A stretch of 64,000 bases of DNA from Sphingosinicella microcystinivorans (GCF_003634215.1 NZ_RBWX01000011.1:124001-188000), one strand, 5' to 3'. Counted from the stretch's first letter, positions 1 to 9,772 are shown. A program made the numbers and translations. The notes: a model not told the origin generated them from the sequence alone.

Positions 1-639
1 GGCCCGCGCACGGGTGAGGACCTTCGCGGTCTGGTCGAGCAGGCGCGCAAGCTCCGCGCGCTGATGGCCTATGTGCCGGGGCGCTACGATTCCCGCATTG
101 TCGAGGCGCTGGCGATCTCCGGCGGGCTCAATCCGGAGCGCGATGCCGCAGCGGACGTCGCCGTGTGGCTGAATGGCCACGACGATGCCCAGTGGAGCGC
201 CGAGCATGTCGACGGCGGCTACAAGCTTGCCCGCACCTTCCGCGGCGTGACCGATCATTACGCGATCGACCGCGCATTCATCGTTTCGGCGGAGGCCCGC
301 AAGATCAACCAGCTGCTCGCAGGCGAAGCCGCCGCCTACCGCACGCCGATCCGCCTCGGCGAGCGGCAGGTGACGCGCCCCTCTGCGCTGCTGGAGGCGA
401 TTTTCGAGATCGGTCGCAAGGGGCTTGCAATCCAGCGCTACAAGGGGCTCGGGGAGATGAACGCCGAGCAGCTCTGGGAAACGACGCTCGATCCGGCCGT
501 GCGATCGATGCTGAAGGTGGAGATCGCGCAGGCCGACCTTGCCGACGACATCTTCACGCGGCTGATGGGCGACGTGGTGGAGCCGCGCCGTGAATTCATT
601 CAGGAGAACGCACTCAACGTCGCCAATCTGGACGTTTAG
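1..639 (+). CDS. gyrB: DNA gyrase subunit B, C-terminal part (5' end outside window)
   Basis: The frame is open from the first base and ends at a TAG after [10 protein letters not shown], a typical GyrB C-terminus. About 212 residues are present. They cover the end of the TOPRIM region and the GyrB tail; the stretch [19 protein letters not shown] is the family signature for the [10 protein letters not shown] block. GyrB is the ATPase subunit of the A2B2 gyrase that introduces negative supercoils. The 5' two thirds, with the GHKL ATPase, lie before the window. No T-run terminator follows. Confidence 0.97.
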   Translation, partial: GPRTGEDLRGLVEQARKLRALMAYVPGRYDSRIVEALAISGGLNPERDAAADVAVWLNGHDDAQWSAEHVDGGYKLARTFRGVTDHYAIDRAFIVSAEARKINQLLAGEAAAYRTPIRLGERQVTRPSALLEAIFEIGRKGLAIQRYKGLGEMNAEQLWETTLDPAVRSMLKVEIAQADLADDIFTRLMGDVVEPRREFIQENALNVANLDV

Positions 640-727
640 GCGGCTCGCTCTCCTTCTTGATCTGCCGCAATGTCGCTTGCGTTGCCGGTGGTATCACTCG
701 TTCGGGTGAATAGTGGGAGAGCGGAAA

Positions 728-1525
728 ATGAAATCGATTCTCGTTCATATCCATGAGGATGCGGGACAGAACGCACGGCTGCAGGCCGCGCTCGACACGG
801 CGCGCTATTACAGCGGCCACCTGACCTGCCTGCAGGCGATGCCGTTCGCGGCCTATGCGGGCGAGCCCTTCACGGGCGCGATGATCGCCTACGAGGCCTA
901 CGCCGAAACGATGGAGGCGACGCGCACGCGCATCGAAGCGCAGCTTCAGAACGAAGGCGTGCCGTGGGACTGGATCGATTCGCGCGGCAGCGGTTCGGTC
1001 GCGGTGATGATGCACAGCCAGCTCACCGACCTTATCGTGCTGAGCCCCACCGGCAAGCTCACCGATCCCGATGCGGCGCTGCCCATCGTCGGGGAGATCG
1101 CAACGAAGGTCCGCGCGCCGGTGCTGGCCGTCCGCGACGACCAGATCGGCTTCGATCCGTCGGGCGCCGCACTGATCGCGTGGAACGGATCACCCGAAGC
1201 CGCGCAGGCGGTGCGCAACACGATGAGCCTGCTGACCGCCTCGAAAGGCGTCCACATCGCCTGCATCGAAGAGGATTTCGACACGCACATTCCGGCACGC
1301 GAAGCGGCCTCCTACCTCTCCCGCTACGGCATCAAGGCCGAAGTCCATGCACGCGCGAAAAGCGGCACGGTGGCGGACACGCTGAGCAGCATCGCCGCCG
1401 AGGTGAGCGCCGGCTATCTGGTGATGGGCGCGTACGGGCGCTCGCGGTTTGCCGAGTTTATCCTCGGCGGCGTAACGCGCTCGCTGCTGGCGGACGCGGC
1501 GTTGCCGCTGGTGCTTTCGCACTGA
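728..1525 (+). CDS. Universal stress protein, UspA family (two-domain size)
   Basis: The protein has 265 residues, long enough for two tandem Usp folds. The second half is better conserved and ends with GAYGRSRFAEFILGGVTR, which fits the ATP-binding pattern G-2x-G-9x-G. The first half (MKSILVHIHEDAGQNARL...) looks like a degenerate Usp fold. The ATG at 728 is preferred over an upstream in-frame ATG at 713 because GGGAG lies about 8 nt before it. Usp proteins are cytoplasmic stress and nucleotide-binding proteins; the specific role here is unknown. Its 3' end overlaps the convergent small membrane gene by 68 nt. Confidence 0.85.
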   Translation: MKSILVHIHEDAGQNARLQAALDTARYYSGHLTCLQAMPFAAYAGEPFTGAMIAYEAYAETMEATRTRIEAQLQNEGVPWDWIDSRGSGSVAVMMHSQLTDLIVLSPTGKLTDPDAALPIVGEIATKVRAPVLAVRDDQIGFDPSGAALIAWNGSPEAAQAVRNTMSLLTASKGVHIACIEEDFDTHIPAREAASYLSRYGIKAEVHARAKSGTVADTLSSIAAEVSAGYLVMGAYGRSRFAEFILGGVTRSLLADAALPLVLSH

Positions 1526-1757
1526 CCTTTCGGATCAGGTAGCGGTAAACGCCAACAAAATTGATGACGAAGAGCACGGCGTTCTGCGTGGAGAGCGCCG
1601 CCTCCTCGTCCAGCAGCCCTGCGGTGATCCACGCCGCGCTCGACAGGAGAAAGAGCACGAAACCCCAGCCGGTGATACGCCGGCCGAGATCGGCTGCGAC
1701 CGCGAGCGCGGCAACCATACCGCTGATCGACGCGATCCACTTTACGACTTCCAGCAC
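1458..1757 (-). CDS. Small integral membrane protein, about three TM helices, function unknown
   Basis: The protein has 99 residues with a GTG start at 1757 and a strong AAGGAG ribosome-binding site 6-7 nt upstream. That supports it despite its overlap with the end of the usp gene. Three hydrophobic segments are visible: about residues 5-24, 30-50 and 58-76. They are followed by a basic, Pro/Ala-rich tail. I recognise the general pattern from sphingomonad hypothetical membrane proteins but know no function for it. The C-terminal tail is the part that overlaps usp, so the true end may have been shaped by that overlap. Confidence 0.6.
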   Translation of the reverse strand: MLEVVKWIASISGMVAALAVAADLGRRITGWGFVLFLLSSAAWITAGLLDEEAALSTQNAVLFVINFVGVYRYLIRKVSAKAPAATPRPPAASALRRRG

Positions 1758-1871
1758 AGAGCGCTCCTTTCGGGTGCCCCCGAAGGTTCAAGCGACGGGC
1801 CGGCCTGCAGGTTCCGGCGGGCGGCGTGATAAAAACCGTGGCGTTCCGGCAACACCCGACAGCGATGCATG

Positions 1872-1905
1872 GCAACAACACTGCCTCACCATGCGTAGTT
1901 GTTGC
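1872..1905. repeat. 8-bp inverted repeat in the gap before the glnD terminator
   Basis: GCAACAAC at 1872-1879 is repeated inverted as GTTGTTGC at 1898-1905, an 18-nt separation. It lies just upstream of the candidate RNA. It could be an operator for that RNA's promoter or a 5' stem of a longer transcript. No gene covers it. Confidence 0.4.
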
Positions 1906-1931
1906 AGGTTTGCTCGGTTCGCCCCAACTTA

Positions 1932-2080
1932 GGCCTTTACGCGAGGGGAAGCTGTCGGCAGGTTCCACTTGTGCGTCCAGATGCAGTTCCGATTATCGCA
2001 GGCTGGACGGGGATATTCGGAGACACTCCACGCTGACCCGGGGAGTTGGACCCGTGCCCCGAGGGGCGCGGGTCCTTTTT
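1932..2080 (+). ncRNA. Candidate structured small RNA (about 150 nt), family not recognised
   Basis: The 322-bp gap 1758-2079 has no credible ORF but ends in a strong plus-strand terminator. Upstream is a possible sigma70-like promoter: TTGCAG at 1902-1907, 17 nt, then a poor -10 CAACTT at 1925-1930. The interval can fold: GTCCAG at 1975-1980 pairs with CTGGAC at 2003-2008, and GGAG/CTCC form a small hairpin near 2019-2029. I see none of the signatures of tmRNA, RNase P RNA, SRP RNA or common riboswitches. A 6S-like RNA is possible but cannot be shown by eye. The alternative is a long 3' tail of the usp transcript ending at the same terminator. Confidence 0.4.
2048..2080 (+). terminator. Strong intrinsic terminator reading plus strand
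   Basis: A 13-bp GC-rich stem (GGACCCGTGCCCC paired with GGGGCGCGGGTCC, one T-G wobble) with a very tight loop is followed directly by TTTTT. The T-run is only on the plus strand, so it ends a rightward transcript. No plus-strand gene sits nearby, which is the main support for the RNA call. Read from the minus strand it is a hairpin without a U-tract just after the glnD stop. Confidence 0.8.
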
Positions 2081-4815
2081 CAAGCGGCGGCCTTCGCTTC
2101 GGTGTCGCCCGAAGCCACCGCCAAGAGCTTCCGCGTAATGCCTTTCAGGCGCTGCGCGTTCTCGATCTTGTCGCCGGTAAGATCGGTCACGTAGAAAACG
2201 TCGACCGCGCGCTCGCCATAGGTCGCGATGTGCGCCGAGCTGATCGAAAGCCGCGCATCGAACAGCGTGCGGGTGATCCCATAGAGCAGCGCCGGTCGAT
2301 CCAGCGCGTGCACTTCGATCACGGTGTAGCGGTTCGAAGCCTTGTTATCGGCGAGCACGTTTGGTTCCACCTTGAACACATCGGCACGGTGACGGGCGAG
2401 CGGCCGCGCAGCCAGTCGCTCGGCGAGCTTCACCTGCCCCGACGCAGCTTCGATGATCGTCGTCTTCAGCCGTTCGAGCGCGTGTGCTTCCTCGAGCGCT
2501 CGGCCCGCGGGCGTCTGCACGACGAGGTTGTCGATCGCCATGCCGTCGCGCGTCGTATGGATGCGCGCGTCGACGATATTCGCGCCGCAAAGCGTAATGC
2601 CGCCCGCGATACGGTAGAAGAGGCCAGGATGATCGGGTGCGTAGACCGAAACCTGCGTGGCGCCGAGCGCGTCATCGCTGGTCATCGAAACCGAAATCTC
2701 GTCCTTCGCCTCCGCAATCTGCCGCGCGTTCGCGAGCAGCGAACCGGCGGGCTCGGCGACCCAGTAGCTGTCGAAAAACCGCTTCGCATGCGCGTTGAAC
2801 ACCCGGTCGCTCCAGCCGAGCGCGGCCTTCAATTCTTCTTTCTTCGCCGCGATGCGCTCTGCGCGTCCACGCTGCTGGTGGCCAAGGCGCAGCATCTCCT
2901 CGGCGGCGACATAAAGATCGCGCAGAAGCTGCGCCTTCCATTCCGTCCAGCGGCCGGGGCCGACCGCGCGGATATCGACGACGGTGAGGATCATCAGCAG
3001 CCGGAGACGCTCCACGTCCTGCACGACACCCACGAAATCCTGGATCGTCTTGAAGTCTGAAAGGTCGCGGCGCGTCGCGGTTTCCGACATCAGCAGGTGA
3101 TAGCGGACCAGCCACGAAACGGTTTCCGTTTCGGCCGGCGTGAGACCGAGGCGCGGGCAGAGCGCGAGCGCGACATCGGCGCCAAGAACGCTGTGGTCCC
3201 CGCCGCGCCCCTTGGCGATATCGTGCAGCAGCACCGCCATGTAAATCACCCGGCGCGAGGCAATCTGGTGGATGATGACCGCGCTTGTCGGATGCTCCGC
3301 CGTCAATTCGCCGCTCTCGATGCGCGCAAGCAGGCCGATGGCACGGATCGTATGCTCGTCCACCGTATAATGGTGGTACATGTCGTATTGCATCCGCGCG
3401 ACGACACGGCCGAAATCGGGCACGAAGCGGCCGAACACGCCCGCCTCGTTCATCCAGCGCAGCACCGTATCGGGCGCGCGGCGGCTGGTGAGCACCTCCA
3501 TGAACAGCGCGTTGGCGCGGGGGTCGCGACGGACGCGCGCATCGATCAGCTTCGCGTCGCGGCCCGCCTGGCGCATCGCCTGCGGGTGGATTTCGAGTTC
3601 GTGCTTCTCGGCGAGCGCGAACATTTCGATGAGGCGTACCGGGTCTTTCGCGAAGAAATCGTCTGTCGGCACACCAAGGCGGCCGCGCTGCACGGTGAAG
3701 CCGTTCAGCTTACGCGGCGCACGCCGCATGCTCGGCAGGCGTATGCGGCTTTCCGCGTACGTCTCCTCAAGATGCGAGAGGAACAGGCCGGTGAGGTCGC
3801 CCACTTGCCGCGCGATCAGGAAATAATGGCGCATGAAGCGCTCGACCGCCGACATGCCGGCGCGGTCCTGATAGTGGAGCCGCTCGGCAAGTTCGCGCTG
3901 CATGTCGAACGTCAGCCGCTCCTCGGCGCGCTTGGCGATGTCGTGCAGGTTGATGCGCACGGCCCACAGGAAATTCTCGGCCTTGTTGAACTGACGGTAT
4001 TCGCGCGGGGTCAGCAGCCCCTTGTCGACTAGCTCCGCCGCGCGTTCAACGCGAAACACGTATTTGCCGATCCAGAACAAGGTGTGGAGATCGCGAAGGC
4101 CGCCTTTGCCCTCCTTGATATTGGGCTCGACGACATAGCGGCTGTCGCCCATGCGCGTGTGCCGCGCCTCACGCTCGGCGAGTTTCGCCTGCGTGAAATC
4201 GCGTTCGGTGCCGGAAACAACATCCTTCAGGAACCGCGCGTTCGACTCGTCGTAAAGCGCCTCGTCGCCCCACACGTAGCGGGCCTCCAGCATCGCGGTG
4301 CGGATTGTCACATCCTCGCGCGAGAGGCGCACGACATCGGCGATGGAGCGCGTGGCGTGACCGACCTTCAGCCCGAGATCCCACAGCGTGTAGAGCATCG
4401 TCTCAACGACCTGCTCAATCCAGCCCGTGGATTTCTGCGCGGTGAGGAACAGGATGTCGACGTCGGAGAACGGCGCCATCTCGGCGCGGCCGTAGCCGCC
4501 GACGGCGCACACGGCGATGCGCTCTGCAGCACTGGGGTTACTCGCCGGATACAGGCGCTGCGTCGCGAAATCGAACACCAGCCGCACCAGTTGATCGGTG
4601 AGGAACGCGTAGCCGTTCGCAAGCTCCAGCCCCTTGTAGGGCGCAGCTTCCAGACGCCGCTTGAGTTCGGTGCGCGCGTCCGCAAGCGCGCCGCGAAGCA
4701 CGCCGACGGCCGCGTTGCGGTCGGCGGGAATCGCGGCCAGAGCCTCGGCAACCTCGCGGCGGTCAATGATCGCGCGCCGGTCGGTGACGCGGTGGAAACG
4801 GTCGGTCATGCTCAT
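2080..4815 (-). CDS. glnD: Bifunctional [protein-PII] uridylyltransferase / uridylyl-removing enzyme
   Basis: The protein has 911 residues, normal for GlnD. Domains in order are: the nucleotidyltransferase motif GGYGRAEMAPFSDVDILFL (about 106-124) with its catalytic Asp pair; the GlnD UTase helical region; an HD hydrolase (LLHDIAKGRGGDHS, about 525); and two C-terminal ACT domains (DHPGLFYRIAGG and DRPALLYGITRT). It uridylylates PII under nitrogen limitation and removes UMP under excess glutamine, which the ACT domains sense. The ATG overlaps the mutS stop by 4 nt (ATGA), so it is translationally coupled as the second gene of a mutS-glnD operon, a pairing common in alphaproteobacteria. Confidence 0.97.
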   Translation of the reverse strand: MSMTDRFHRVTDRRAIIDRREVAEALAAIPADRNAAVGVLRGALADARTELKRRLEAAPYKGLELANGYAFLTDQLVRLVFDFATQRLYPASNPSAAERIAVCAVGGYGRAEMAPFSDVDILFLTAQKSTGWIEQVVETMLYTLWDLGLKVGHATRSIADVVRLSREDVTIRTAMLEARYVWGDEALYDESNARFLKDVVSGTERDFTQAKLAEREARHTRMGDSRYVVEPNIKEGKGGLRDLHTLFWIGKYVFRVERAAELVDKGLLTPREYRQFNKAENFLWAVRINLHDIAKRAEERLTFDMQRELAERLHYQDRAGMSAVERFMRHYFLIARQVGDLTGLFLSHLEETYAESRIRLPSMRRAPRKLNGFTVQRGRLGVPTDDFFAKDPVRLIEMFALAEKHELEIHPQAMRQAGRDAKLIDARVRRDPRANALFMEVLTSRRAPDTVLRWMNEAGVFGRFVPDFGRVVARMQYDMYHHYTVDEHTIRAIGLLARIESGELTAEHPTSAVIIHQIASRRVIYMAVLLHDIAKGRGGDHSVLGADVALALCPRLGLTPAETETVSWLVRYHLLMSETATRRDLSDFKTIQDFVGVVQDVERLRLLMILTVVDIRAVGPGRWTEWKAQLLRDLYVAAEEMLRLGHQQRGRAERIAAKKEELKAALGWSDRVFNAHAKRFFDSYWVAEPAGSLLANARQIAEAKDEISVSMTSDDALGATQVSVYAPDHPGLFYRIAGGITLCGANIVDARIHTTRDGMAIDNLVVQTPAGRALEEAHALERLKTTIIEAASGQVKLAERLAARPLARHRADVFKVEPNVLADNKASNRYTVIEVHALDRPALLYGITRTLFDARLSISSAHIATYGERAVDVFYVTDLTGDKIENAQRLKGITRKLLAVASGDTEAKAAA

Positions 4816-7466
4816 GATATCGCCCCTCCGCCGCCGTCTGCCAAGCGCTTGAGATCGTAGAGCGCATCGAGCGCGGCGCGCGGACTCATTTCGTCCGGCC
4901 GAAGCGCGGCGAGCGCATCCCGCAGCGCATCGCGGGCTGGCGCCGCCGGTGCCGCGGCGCTGAACAGCGGCAGGTCGCCGAGCCCCGCAGCGATGCCGCC
5001 GGTCTTCGCCTTGCCCTGCTCCAGCCGTGCCAGCACTTCGGATGCGCGGTGCGTCACGAGCTCTGGCAACCCCGCGAGCCGCGCGACGGCGAGGCCGTAG
5101 CTGCGATCCGCCGCGCCGGCGATCACCTCGTGCAGGAACACGAGATCACCCTTCCATTCGCGCACCTTCACGGTGGCGAGGTGGACGGCGGAGAGGCGCT
5201 CGGCGAGTGCTGTCAGCTCGTGATAGTGCGTCGCGAACAGGCAGCGGCTGGCAAGGCTGTCGTGCACCGCCTCCACCACGGCCCACGCGATGGCGAGCCC
5301 GTCGTAGGTGGAGGTTCCGCGCCCGACCTCATCGAGAATGACAAGCGAGCGCGCCGTCGCCTGGCGCAGGATCGCCGCCGTCTCGACCATTTCGACCATG
5401 AAGGTAGAGCGCCCCTCGGCGAGATTGTCCGACGCGCCGACGCGGCTGAACAGACGGTCGACAATGCCGATGTGCGCTGACGCCGCAGGCACGAAACTTC
5501 CCGTCTGCGCGAGCACCGCGAGAAGCGCATTCTGCCGCAGAAACGTCGACTTACCCGCCATGTTGGGGCCGGTGAGCAGCCACAGGCGGCATTCCGGTCC
5601 GAGATCGCAATCGTTGGCGACGAACGCCTCGCGCTTCGCGCCGAGTGCCGCCTCGACGACCGGATGACGGCCGCCGCGAATGTCGAATGCCGTGCTTGCA
5701 TCCACCTCCGGACGTACCCAGCCGCCACGCGCGGCAAGCTCGGCGAGCGCGGCGGCGACATCGATGCGCGCGAGCGCGGCGGCGGTTTCTCCGGCGGCCT
5801 CCGCCTCTTCGATCACGGTATCGCGAAGCGTCGCGAAGTGCGCGGTTTCCAAAGCAAGTGCCTTTGTCGACGCCTCGGCGATGCGCGCCGCGAGATCGGC
5901 CAGGTCCACGCTGTTGAAACGCACGACGCCCGCGAGCGTCTGACGATGCGTGAAGCCGCTGTCCGCCGCCATCAGCGGATCGGCATGACGCGCTGCAACC
6001 TCGACGTGATAGCCGAGCACGTTGTTGTGGCGGATCTTGAGCGTGGCGATTCCGGTCGCATCGCGGTAGCGGGCCTCGAGCGCCGCGATGTGGCGGCGGC
6101 CATCCTGCGCGAGCCCGCGCAGCTCATCGAGCACGGGGTCGAAGCCTTCGGCGACGAAACCGCCATCGGACACCGAAAAGCCCGGCTCCGGTACGAGCGC
6201 GGCGGCAAGCCCTTCGACAAGTGCGCCGTGCGGCCCGATCCGATCCAGACATTCCGCAAGCATTGCCGGCACGCCGAGCTGGCTTTCCGAAAGCATGCGC
6301 TTCAGATCGAGCGCGCCCTGCAGCGCATCGCGCAGCAGGCCGAGATCGCGCGGACTGCCGCGCCCGGCGGAGAGCCGGCCGAGTGCGCGCTCGATGTCGG
6401 CAATGCGCTTCAGCGCAGCGCGGACGCGTTCACGGATGGTCGGCGCGCCGACGAACCAGCCGACGAGATCGAGCCGACGCGCAACCGCCGCCGGATCGGT
6501 AAGCGGCGCTGCGAGGTCGGCGGCGAGGCGCCGCGCCCCCGCACCCGTGACAGTGAGATCGATGCAGTCGAGGAGCGAGCCCTTGCGGCTGCCCGCCATC
6601 GTCTCGGCAAGCTCCAGACTGGCGCGCGTCGCCGCATCGATCAGCATCGCACTTTCAGGGAGGTGCCGCGCGGGCGGACGCAGGCGGACGGCGGCGTCTT
6701 TCTGTGTTGCCTCGACGAACGCGAGCAACGCTCCGGCCGCCGCGAGTTCAGCGCGCGTGAAGGTGCCGAAGCCGTCGAGTGTGCCGACGCCGAAGCGATG
6801 GCACAGCTTGCGCTCGCCCGCCGTGCTGTCGAAGTCGCCACGCGGACGCATGGCGACCAGCTGCCCCGAAGGCGCTTCCCGACCGTCTGCGACGAGGAGC
6901 TCGGCAGGACGTAGCCGCGCCAGTTCCGCGCCGACGAGCGCGGCATCGACGGGCGCGGTCATGAACTCGCCCGACGACAGATCGCACCACGCGAGGCCCA
7001 TGCGGCCTTCCGCCTCGCCCACTGCGGCAAGCCGGTTCGCGCTGCGCGCATCGAGCAGATTTTCCTCGGTCAGCGTGCCCGGCGTGACGACGCGAATGAC
7101 AGCGCGGCGCACCACCGATTTCGAACCGCGCTTCTTCGCCTCCGCCGGGTCTTCGACCTGCTCGGCGATGGCCACGCGGAAGCCTTTTGAAATGAGCCGC
7201 GCAAGATATGTTTCGTGACTGTGCGCGGGAACGCCGCACATCGGGATGTCTTCGCCCAGATGCTGGCCGCGCTTCGTGAGCGCGATATCGAGCGCACCCG
7301 CCGCCGCGACAGCATCCTGAAAGAACATCTCGTAGAAATCGCCCATGCGGAAGAACAGCAGGCTCTCCCCAGCCTCTGCCTTCAGCGCGAGGTACTGCTC
7401 CATCATGGGCGAGGGGGAATCCGCTTTTACAGATTTCACGGATTGAGGACTGGCGTCAGCGCACAT
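4812..7466 (-). CDS. mutS: DNA mismatch repair ATPase MutS
   Basis: The protein has about 884 residues. The N-terminal mismatch-recognition block FFRMGDFYEMF contains the Phe-x-Glu wedge. The C-terminal ATPase has Walker A GPNMAGKST and Walker B VILDEVGRGTSTYDG. It binds base mismatches and recruits MutL. I chose the ATG at 7466 (MCADASPQSV...). The open frame continues to 7517, which would run into the divergent malic enzyme gene, and a later start at MMEQYLALK (7406) also fits some homologues. None has a good ribosome-binding site. The start is 44 nt from the divergent maeB start, so both promoters share a very short space. Confidence 0.95.
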   Translation of the reverse strand: MCADASPQSVKSVKADSPSPMMEQYLALKAEAGESLLFFRMGDFYEMFFQDAVAAAGALDIALTKRGQHLGEDIPMCGVPAHSHETYLARLISKGFRVAIAEQVEDPAEAKKRGSKSVVRRAVIRVVTPGTLTEENLLDARSANRLAAVGEAEGRMGLAWCDLSSGEFMTAPVDAALVGAELARLRPAELLVADGREAPSGQLVAMRPRGDFDSTAGERKLCHRFGVGTLDGFGTFTRAELAAAGALLAFVEATQKDAAVRLRPPARHLPESAMLIDAATRASLELAETMAGSRKGSLLDCIDLTVTGAGARRLAADLAAPLTDPAAVARRLDLVGWFVGAPTIRERVRAALKRIADIERALGRLSAGRGSPRDLGLLRDALQGALDLKRMLSESQLGVPAMLAECLDRIGPHGALVEGLAAALVPEPGFSVSDGGFVAEGFDPVLDELRGLAQDGRRHIAALEARYRDATGIATLKIRHNNVLGYHVEVAARHADPLMAADSGFTHRQTLAGVVRFNSVDLADLAARIAEASTKALALETAHFATLRDTVIEEAEAAGETAAALARIDVAAALAELAARGGWVRPEVDASTAFDIRGGRHPVVEAALGAKREAFVANDCDLGPECRLWLLTGPNMAGKSTFLRQNALLAVLAQTGSFVPAASAHIGIVDRLFSRVGASDNLAEGRSTFMVEMVETAAILRQATARSLVILDEVGRGTSTYDGLAIAWAVVEAVHDSLASRCLFATHYHELTALAERLSAVHLATVKVREWKGDLVFLHEVIAGAADRSYGLAVARLAGLPELVTHRASEVLARLEQGKAKTGGIAAGLGDLPLFSAAAPAAPARDALRDALAALRPDEMSPRAALDALYDLKRLADGGGGAIS

Positions 7467-7510
7467 GCGGACGCTAATAGCGATCTCAGGCGCCTTGGTG
7501 GAGAAAACAT

Positions 7511-9772
7511 TTGTCAAAAGGCAGTTCGATCAAGTTCAGCGATCAGGAAGCCCTGCAATTCCATTCGCAGGGCCGCCCGGGCAAGATCGAGATTATCTCA
7601 TCGAAGCCGATGGCGACTCAGCGCGACCTCAGCCTCGCTTATTCTCCCGGCGTCGCCGTGCCCGTGGAAGCGATCGCCGCCGATCCCGTGCTCGCCTACG
7701 ACTACACCGCCAAGGGCAATCTGGTCGCCGTCATCTCCAACGGCACTGCCATCCTCGGCCTCGGCAACCTCGGCGCGCTCGCCTCGAAGCCGGTGATGGA
7801 AGGCAAGGCGGTTCTCTTCAAGCGCTTCGCCGACGTCGACGCGATCGACATCGAACTGGCGAGCGAGGACGTCGATGCACTGGTGAGCGCCATCTCGCTG
7901 ATGGAGCCGAGCTTTGGCGGCATCAACCTTGAAGACATCGCTTCCCCCGACTGCTTCATCATCGAAAGCCGCCTGCGCGAGATGATGAACATCCCCGTGT
8001 TCCACGACGACCAGCACGGCACCGCAATCATCTCCGCCGCCGGCCTCATCAACGCGCTCAGGATCACCGGCAAATCGATCAAGGACGTGAAGATGGTGGT
8101 TAACGGCGCGGGCGCCGCCGCCATCGCCTGCGCCGAGCTTATCATCGCGATGGGAATGCCGCGCACCAACGTCCGCATGTGCGACCGCGAAGGCGTGATC
8201 CACAAGGACCGCCAAAATCTCAACCAGTGGAAATCCGCCTACGCGATCGAAACCGAAGAGCGGACACTGCTGGATGCCATGCAGGGTGCGGACGTCTTCC
8301 TCGGCCTTTCCGCCGCTGGCGCCTTGAGCCCCGAAATGGTGAAGGCGATGGCGCCCAACCCCATCATCTTCGCGATGGCGAACCCGGTTCCCGAAATCCT
8401 GCCCGAAGACGCGCATGCCGTGCGCTCCGACGCGATCATCGCAACGGGCCGCTCCGATTATCCGAACCAGGTCAACAATGTTCTCGGCTTCCCGTATATC
8501 TTCCGCGGCGCGCTCGATGTGCGCGCAACGACGATCAACGAGGAGATGAAGATCGCCGCCGCCGAAGCGCTTGCCGACCTCGCGCGCGAAACCGTGCCCG
8601 ATGAAGTCGCGGTCGCCTATGGCAAGCAGCCCGTGTTCGGTCCCGAATACATCATCCCGGCGCCGTTCGATCCGCGCCTCATCGAGGCGATCCCGCTTGC
8701 CGTCGCCCGCGCCGCGATGCGCACCGGCGTGGCGCAGCGCCCGATCATCGATGAGGACGCGTACCGCACTGAACTGCGCGCCCGGCTCAACCCGACAACC
8801 GCCGTGCTTTCAAACAGCTATGATGCCGCGAAAGCGAACCCGAAGCGCATCGTCTTCGCCGAGGGTGAGGAAGAGACCGTGCTGCGCGCCGCCATCACCA
8901 TCAAGAACGCCGGCTACGGCATCCCCGTGCTCGTCGGCCGCGACGACCGCGTGAAGGAGGGGCTGCGCAAACTCGGCGTCGACGACGCCGCCGCCTTCGA
9001 GATTCACAACAGCCGCATCAGCCCGCTCGTCCCCGGCATGGCTGAGTATCTCTATCGCCGGCTGCAGCGCAAAGGCGTGCTTTACCGTGACGCGCAGCGC
9101 ATGGTGAACCAGGACCGCAACATCTTCGGCGCGCTCCTCGTCGCGCTCGGCCACGGCGACGTGCTCGTCACCGGTGTGACGCGCCATTTCAGTCAAACGC
9201 TGAGCCAGGTGCAGCAGGTGATCGACCCCGCGCCGCGCCACGTGCCCTTCGGTATCCACCTCATCGTCGGCCGCTCCGACAGCTTCCTCATCGCCGACAC
9301 GACGGTGAACGAGCGCCCGAGCGCCGAGCAGCTCGCCGACATCGCCGAGCAGACCGCGAGCGTCGCACGCCGCATGGGCAAGACGCCGCGTGTCGCGTTC
9401 CTCTCTTATTCGAACTTCGGCAACCCGCCGGGGGACATCACCAACGTGCTGCGCGAAGCGGTCGCCGTGCTCGACGATCGCCGCGTCGGTTTCGAATACG
9501 AGGGCGAGATGTCCGCCGACGTCGCGCTCAATCGTGACATGGCGAAGCTCTATCCGTTCAGCCGCCTCACGGGGCCCGCCAACGTGCTGATCATGCCGGG
9601 GCTCCATTCCGCGAACATCTCCGCGAAGCTGCTGAAGGAGCTGGGCGGCGGCCGTGTGTTCGGGCCGCTGCTGATGGGCATGTCGAAGCCGGTACAGATC
9701 GTGCCGATGACCTCGACGACGAGCGATCTTGTTACGATGGCAGTGCTGGCGGCAAGCGGCGTTGTCGACTAA
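7511..9772 (+). CDS. maeB: NADP-dependent malic enzyme with C-terminal phosphotransacetylase-like domain
   Basis: The protein has 753 residues, the size of the hybrid MaeB class. The N-terminal malic domain carries LAYSPGVAVPVEAI and FHDDQHGTAI; a Rossmann segment VVNGAGAAAIACAEL follows. From about residue 430 a phosphate acetyl/butyryltransferase-like domain runs to the end; in this class it is regulatory (acetyl-CoA response) rather than catalytic. It decarboxylates malate to pyruvate with NADP+, the counterpart of the Ppc encoded nearby. The start is TTG, supported by GGTGGAG 7 nt upstream; the next in-frame ATG would remove the conserved N-terminal GKIEI segment. Confidence 0.95.
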   Translation: MSKGSSIKFSDQEALQFHSQGRPGKIEIISSKPMATQRDLSLAYSPGVAVPVEAIAADPVLAYDYTAKGNLVAVISNGTAILGLGNLGALASKPVMEGKAVLFKRFADVDAIDIELASEDVDALVSAISLMEPSFGGINLEDIASPDCFIIESRLREMMNIPVFHDDQHGTAIISAAGLINALRITGKSIKDVKMVVNGAGAAAIACAELIIAMGMPRTNVRMCDREGVIHKDRQNLNQWKSAYAIETEERTLLDAMQGADVFLGLSAAGALSPEMVKAMAPNPIIFAMANPVPEILPEDAHAVRSDAIIATGRSDYPNQVNNVLGFPYIFRGALDVRATTINEEMKIAAAEALADLARETVPDEVAVAYGKQPVFGPEYIIPAPFDPRLIEAIPLAVARAAMRTGVAQRPIIDEDAYRTELRARLNPTTAVLSNSYDAAKANPKRIVFAEGEEETVLRAAITIKNAGYGIPVLVGRDDRVKEGLRKLGVDDAAAFEIHNSRISPLVPGMAEYLYRRLQRKGVLYRDAQRMVNQDRNIFGALLVALGHGDVLVTGVTRHFSQTLSQVQQVIDPAPRHVPFGIHLIVGRSDSFLIADTTVNERPSAEQLADIAEQTASVARRMGKTPRVAFLSYSNFGNPPGDITNVLREAVAVLDDRRVGFEYEGEMSADVALNRDMAKLYPFSRLTGPANVLIMPGLHSANISAKLLKELGGGRVFGPLLMGMSKPVQIVPMTSTTSDLVTMAVLAASGVVD

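Noticed and set aside
1969-3060. Long plus-strand open frame over the end of glnD
   Set aside because: Antisense shadow of the clear GlnD coding sequence, Arg-rich, without a start site or family match; only the RNA/terminator part before 2080 is kept.
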